NCBI GenBank assembly: GCA_034698045.1
Contig: JAQGAU010000785.1
Span: 1-23,894, forward strand
Origin: Paramacrobiotus richtersi
Taxonomy: Eukaryota > Tardigrada > Eutardigrada > Parachela > Macrobiotidae
Length of the DNA: 23,894 bases
Reading direction: 5' to 3'
Positions 19,191 to 23,894 of the stretch are shown piece after piece. Position 1 is the first letter of the stretch. Each line of letters starts with the position of its first letter. Below the pieces are notes generated by a model. It was not told the origin of the DNA, did not search any database, and was given only the letters and a program-made list of their open reading frames with translations. The position numbers and the translations under genes are program-made.

Positions 19191-19439
19191 CGGGATCTCG
19201 AGGGGATCGACGAGTCGCTGGTGGCGTCAACGCTCGTACCGTGCTCTATCAGAGGATGCGGTTGTAACGGTGCCAGTCGTGGCTGTTGTTGTCGTCGTCG
19301 CGAGTTTCGGAATGCGGACGAGACTCGTCAAAGGTATCGTAGTCGCACGAGTGGGCTGAGACGTAGTCGTTGGGGCTGCAGACGATGAAGTCGTTGGGAC
19401 GCCAAATGTTGGGATCGGTGGGGCGGCAGTCATGCCGGG

Positions 19440-19650
19440 CCGAGTCAGTCGAGCTAGCAGCGGATTCGTATGTCGCAATTCCACCATGTATTTGGCCTGA
19501 TGCATGATCCATGTCGACTTCTGGTCGGAATTCAAATCGTTGAATTTGACGATTCCATTGATCATCATAACGATGTTTTCGTCGATCGTACGGTCGTCGT
19601 CCAGGGTGAAGTCTCTGGCGAAAAACGCGCGTAGGGCAGACGGGAGTTGC
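19440..19650 (-). repeat. Protein repeat unit B of the decayed gene
   Basis: Reads LPSALRAFFARDFTLDDDRT, then IDENIV, MINGIVKFNDLNSDQKSTW, and HQAKYMVELRHTNPLLARLT. It is the cleanest unit, with no internal stop, in a different frame from A and C. Confidence 0.65.
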
Positions 19651-19920
19651 GTTGACTGTTTTGTCCGAACCGTGAATATCGAAGACGACAGTTTTCGTTC
19701 TTTGCACGATCGATGCGAGCGCAGGGATCCGTCGTTGCAGATGCTGCAAGTATTACGCTGCGTTGTTTTGCCAAAGCACATTCTGTGCCGGCAACAGAAG
19801 ATGGATGTCGGTTTCCGTGTCGTTTCGCATCGGGACCGTAGTCGCGTCAACGGTACCATCGTCGTGAAGCGAAAATTCCGTGGCGAAGAGTGCTCGTAAA
19901 TAACATGGCGGAGCCGGATG
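19650..19920 (-). repeat. Protein repeat unit A of the decayed gene
   Basis: Reads YLRALFATEFSLHDDGTVDA, then LLLPAQNVLWQNNAA, a TAA, YLQHLQRRIPALASIV and TVVFDIHGSDKTVN. The aligned features of all units are a Leu/Phe-rich helix, the F-x-L-x-DDGTVD core, and a YL-x-x-L-x-x-x-x-P-L helix. Confidence 0.6.
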
Positions 19921-20100
19921 TTCACTTCGTCACTGAGTAGGAATGGACGCAAAGAAGCGTACCGCATGTTCCTGCTGCTCATCATTCATCCCGGACAGAT
20001 CTCACCCATTGATGCTCATCCTTTGACCAAAGACTTGGACAGTATTTTTTGTAGTCACTGGTGATGTTTTTTTGTGTTTCTTACGAAATGGGATCTATAT

Positions 20101-21690
20101 AGGAAATTGTGTTTTCTGTTCATTTTATTTTCTGTATAAATGTTTTACGGACTGGCCAGAGCATGCACACCAATCAAGACCTTCTCACACCATATCCCAA
20201 CACCCAGGATCCCTGGATGATGCTTTGGGAGCGCCGTGGACGGACGCTCGTTACGTCTGGGGAATCTGACGAGACCGCTACCGCCTGGTGACGGCGGCTC
20301 GTGCGATACATTGCAGATGGCGCTGCGTCATCGACTACGCTGCGCTACGCCTACGCCTACGCGTTCGTCGGTTGCAGGATCCAGCGTGCTCTGCCAAATT
20401 CTGTTTCAGGTTCATGTGGTTGATGCGCAGTGCACATCATTGTTTTGGCTCCAGCCACTTTCCCTAGAGAGTTTCCCCTCTAGAGTGTTCTTGCCTGTTT
20501 TTTTGTTGCTCAGCATCAGCAATAAAGAGTCCTTTATTGCCACAGCTGGCATTTCTGTTGTTTTGTCCGTCAGACAGAGCCCAGTACGATCGGGCTTCTG
20601 TCTTCCCTTTTCAGGTTCGTCGACAGGGATTCACGTCCCTGTCTCAACACGTTTAAAATAATGCAAATAATTGAAACGTGGGGAAGTTTACTGTATGGCA
20701 GTTAAATTGTACGTTAATTATTTACATATCTTTATTTTGTGTACGTTAATTGTTTGGTCTTTTAACTTTAATAGGCAAAGCCATTGACGATAGAACAGTG
20801 CTTGCGCTGAGACCGCTAAATGTCCTCACAAAATTTAAAAATAAATTTTTTGGTCTTTCAGTTCATGAATGTAGTAAAATGCAGTATTTTTCGCTGATTA
20901 AAGATTTTATGATTAACTAAAAAATGCGGCAAAGATTGAGTGCTCAATATGCGGTACGATTGTGTTCTGAGCACTACCACGCAAACGTGCGAAGTCGCGC
21001 ACTTATTAACGTAGCTCTCCTTGGTTGCTAAGAAATCTAAACGTTTTTAAAACGACCGAATGATATACTTTGTACTCTATTGATTTGTCTTATGTTTATT
21101 CTAGTAACGATTACTGTGATCCAGATACATTTACTCAAATTTACTGTCCGAGTCCGTACTACGCAGCTGTATCACTATAAGCGTAAAGACCAAGTTCAAT
21201 GCATAACTCCAGAATAATCAGGATTAAAACCATCCGCTGTTCAGAAAACCGCCATTATGGAGAATCATATCCCACAAAACAAATACACTTTTAGAACCGT
21301 ATTTTGGTTTAGGCCAAATATAAAGTTAAAATTCTTCAAAAATCAAACGGACTTTAAACGAAATTTGGCCAATACCGGTCTAATGGCACTTTGTCAAGGG
21401 TGTTCGAAAACTCGAGTTGTAGAACTACGTGAAAAGTTGCAAACAAATACAAAAATAATCTGAAATTACAACTTCCAGGTGTAGAAAGTTCTGTGGAACT
21501 TACAGTCGAAACTGATGTCAAAGGCGAGACTAAACCCAGAACTTAAAGTAAAATATATGCTAAACATTTACATTCAACGCTGCAAACGAATACAAAGAAA
21601 AAATGAAAGTTCACTGCTAATGCAGTCGTAATGGCAAAAGCTGACTCACCGTCCAACCATAAATTGCTAGCGAACTCTTAAGAGGTTTTT
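20101..21690. other. Long stretch without a recognised gene
   Basis: A plus frame at 20236-20661 (141 codons) is hydrophobic and Ser-rich without a motif. It spans a CGCTACGCCTACGCCTACGC microrepeat (about 20339-20360), and an AATAAAGAGTCCTTTATTG near 20520 gives it an LTR-like look, but no LTR pair or TG...CA boundaries were found. 20680-21690 is AT-rich with only short frames. Confidence 0.35.
20622..20643. repeat. Perfect 8-bp hairpin
   Basis: GACAGGGA and TCCCTGTC around TTCACG. It does not match the histone-mRNA stem-loop consensus. Confidence 0.6.
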
Positions 21691-21693
21691 TGA

Positions 21694-21711
21694 CAAAAAC
21701 AGCTGTTTTTG
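21694..21711. repeat. Perfect 18-bp palindrome
   Basis: CAAAAACAGCTGTTTTTG, self-complementary with no loop. Possible protein-binding site (E-box CAGCTG at the centre) or chance. Confidence 0.5.
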
Positions 21712-22499
21712 ACTATTTCCGAAAATTCTGGCTATGCTCTTTAGATGACCCTGATGCATCCCAGCCTAACTCCACTGTTCTATTTTTTTCACGGATGGAA
21801 CGCTAAAACAACGCTGTGGAAAATTACGGTTCAGGACAGTACCGTATGCGGCTACGAAGGTGTAAAAATATTTTTGCCTTCACAGCTCGTCTCAGCGGAG
21901 CGGTACGATCACAACCGATGGCTTGTTTTTAAGGGCAGAAACCCTGCTTTGCACTGATATAAGCCGTTTTTTACCATATCAGTTCAATCGCTGTAGACAA
22001 CTGATTTTCGTCAACATGATTAAAAAATACTTTGTCCCAGATTTTACATATTTCTAAATTAACCTGGAACATTGAAATCAAGAATTACGGGTCACAACAT
22101 TAGACATGAGATTATTCAGCATGTTAAATTTGGCCCAAAGTGAAAAAGGATCATAGTTCAGAGATAAGATAGCCGCACATAACTGGCTTAAACTTTCTCA
22201 CTCACACGCCTCTTCTCACACATAACCGTGAAAATTTTACTCTACTCGAGATTAGAGGTATTTTATCACACACCAGATTTACCAACAGAACGGAAGTACC
22301 AAGAACCGTTGTCCTTATGGTATACATATTGGGCAGAAGTACCGCTACAGATATAATGGTTATTTACGTTGTTCTGCCATACTGCATTGCAGATAATTGA
22401 TGAACTGATTCCCAATTTGGACGAGACAAAATTATAATTAGCGGTAACGGTAATTAGCATATTGCTTTTTAGAAAGAACTCGAACCTGGCAATTGGAAA
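21712..22499. other. Stretch without a recognised gene
   Basis: A 70-codon plus frame (21745-21957) and a 64-codon minus frame (22460-22266) look protein-like in composition but show no known motif. Either could be an isolated exon. Confidence 0.3.
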
Positions 22500-23110
22500 C
22501 TAGTACGATCCAGTTCCAGTTAATAAATTATATTTCTAGCATAATTATAACTTATATGGCAAAGCGTAATTATTATCTGCTAATTAATTACAATGCGAGT
22601 CCCGTTAATATGGTAATTGATTTTACTGCTGCTGAAGGATAATAAGATATGAACGTTGTTTGAAACTTTACGCTCAATTTATGTACGTTGCATATCTTTG
22701 AATTTGTTAACTAAGTATCATTATTTAATTAATATTTGATATTTAATTATTTAGTATTATTTAATTATAATGACAATTAATTTTAATTATTTTTATTAGA
22801 ACTCTATTTAATAATTACTACAAATATTTATTACATTTTTTTTAAAACAGTTTAAATGTTTATTAATCAGGTATTATTATTTAATTGACATTTATTACTT
22901 AATTATTTAATAATTTTGTGTAAGTATTACCACTATTATTGTTTATTTAATTTTATTAATAAAGTATTATTTCATTATTTAAATAAATATTAATTAGTGG
23001 AACTTGATTCATTAACTAGTAAAGTTATTTATTAAATTTTGTTTAATCACATACAGCCTTAATTAGGCGCCACTTAGCTAACTAGCAGTATAAATTTAAT
23101 TAAATCTGAA
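22500..23110. repeat. AT-rich low-complexity block
   Basis: Dense ATTTAATTA, TTAATTAA and TTTATTAAT variants without a fixed period. The sparse GC content contrasts with both flanks, and scattered TAATTA motifs continue to about 23300. Confidence 0.7.
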
Positions 23111-23662
23111 ATGACATCAGTGATAATTCTGTTATTCCAAAGCTGACCGCAGATTTACAGAATTAATTAAGCCTGTAATTAGCGACTGCCTAATTCGTAA
23201 TTAACAGAGCACACTGCATCCTATAAGAATCAGTGATTATTAAGGCTTTTTTGGTTTATCAATCAGCGGTTTTCACTTAATCCCATTTAATTGCTCTGGA
23301 TTATCACATCCGGCGTTTACCGCAAGCGGAAATTTCTCGCGTTTATAAGTGAGCACGATTAATTTTATCAGAAGCAGTGCAAATTTGGAATATACACATG
23401 GGAACGAGAATTAGTTTTGTGGTCTTACAGATAGGCGCTTTTGTGGGAACAGTTTGTAGCACGACGAAACTAGCATCACCACCTTCCTGTTTGCAACGCA
23501 AACTGCAGTGGTCTTGCAAAGACGAATTGCATTGGGTGCAGCGTGAAAAGTTGTTCAAAAATGCGACTACCAACAGCCAGAATGCTGCATATGAATTGAT
23601 TACAGGTCCCAGAATGCAGTTGTTATACTTTGGCGTATTCGCAACGTACATCACATAAAACA
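23111..23662. other. Stretch without a recognised gene
   Basis: A 93-codon plus frame (23377-23658) has several Cys but no motif. It ends where the retroelement 3' end begins. Confidence 0.35.
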
Positions 23663-23894
23663 TATTATTATTATTATTATTATAACAACACAAGAGCAGA
23701 CAACCCCTCAGGGACTGGTCGACAGTAACGCTAAAGTAATACAAAACCACACTACGACAGATCCACAGTTTTGAGCATACACTTGAACACCGCCACACAG
23801 CCAGCAGACAGAATCTGTTCGTTAAACTTGAGAATCTTTTCAAGCAGATCTTTCAGGCGCATCTCCATAGTGGATTCGCCAATTTTCTTCTTCG
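23663..23894 (-). mobile_element. Non-LTR retrotransposon 3' end with (AAT)n tail, copy 2, runs off window
   Basis: The plus strand starts with TATTATTATTATTATTATT and continues with AACAACACAAGAGCAGACA. On the minus strand, KKKIGESTMEMRLKDLLEKI, then LKFNEQILSAGC and FKCMLKTVDLS, end at a TAG, followed by a short UTR and the tail. The same coding end is recognisable in copy 1, where the stop has been lost. Whether a full polymerase lies beyond 23894 cannot be seen. Confidence 0.75.

Larger units (their letters stand above)
18079..20100 (-). pseudogene. CpG-rich decayed gene with an internal repeat domain, unrecognised
   Basis: Protein-like sequence runs along the minus strand but hops between two reading frames about six times and has in-frame stops, for example TAA at 19755-19753 and TAG within 18481-18489. 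In order it encodes a lead segment (MSING, then DLSGMNDEQQEHAVRFFAS), unit A (about 19920-19650), unit B (about 19650-19440), a Thr/Ser/Pro-rich linker (to 19227), unit C (about 19190-18910), a basic stretch (KLSKKDRTTLGSVEKLK), and a Ser/Asp/Glu tract (SSSSSDSDDSSSSSSSEEE) before a stop at 18079-18081. Codons favour TCG, ACG, CGA and GAC, unlike the neighbouring host gene and transposons. I do not recognise the family. A horizontally acquired or viral-derived gene and an unknown transposon gene are both possible. No function is claimed. Confidence 0.6.

Noticed and set aside
18291-19985. Several long overlapping ORFs on both strands as separate genes
   Set aside because: Plus-strand frames are shadows of CG-rich codons. 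The minus-strand pieces align as parts of one decayed repeat gene.
20236-20661. LTR or protein-coding gene
   Set aside because: There is an AATAAA-like signal and a hairpin, but no second LTR copy, TG...CA ends or duplication, and the 141-codon frame is low-complexity without motif.

Overview
The window looks like nuclear DNA from an invertebrate animal, probably an ecdysozoan, although the phylum cannot be fixed from sequence alone. The evidence is one spliced host gene with canonical GT-AG introns, long AT-rich gene-poor stretches, and many relics of animal non-LTR retrotransposons. There are no bacterial operons, ribosome binding sites, CRISPR arrays, rRNA genes or convincing tRNA genes.

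Layout: 1-609 (-) is the open-ended start of a coiled-coil ORF, possibly a retrotransposon ORF1. 610-4830 has no recognised gene. It holds three hairpins, a foldback element with ~130 bp inverted arms (2411-2540 and 3665-3795), and a 90 bp tandem duplication (3808-3983). 4833-5269 (+) is a broken retroelement C-terminal fragment. About 5322-9295 (-) is the best-preserved mobile element, a non-LTR retrotransposon. It has a 202-codon ORF1, an endonuclease region broken by two frameshifts and a stop, and an uninterrupted reverse transcriptase frame of about 750 codons. It directly abuts another (+) reverse transcriptase C-terminal relic at 9299-9811.

12430-15579 (+) is the only convincing host gene. 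It has three coding exons and encodes a 527-residue type II membrane protein ending in a METTL24/FkbM-like methyltransferase domain. Its introns are 12807-13619 and 13880-14632.

15764-17495 is a retroelement graveyard: a (-) 3' end with an (AAT)n tail, a (+) coiled-coil ORF followed by an RRM-like ORF1 that shares an eight-residue motif with the ORF1 at 8530-9138, and a (-) reverse transcriptase fragment with the catalytic motif A. 18079-20100 (-) is a CpG-rich decayed gene encoding at least three diverged copies of a repeat centred on F-x-L-x-D-[DN]-[GR]-T-[VI]-D, with a Thr/Ser-rich linker and a Ser/Asp/Glu tail. I do not recognise this family, and it is the most unusual object here. 20101-23662 has no recognised gene and includes a very AT-rich block (about 22500-23110). 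23663-23894 (-) is a second diverged copy of the 15764-16005 retroelement 3' end, cut by the window edge.

The genes do not form a pathway. The window is one host gene set among layered transposon insertions and one decayed gene of unknown origin.
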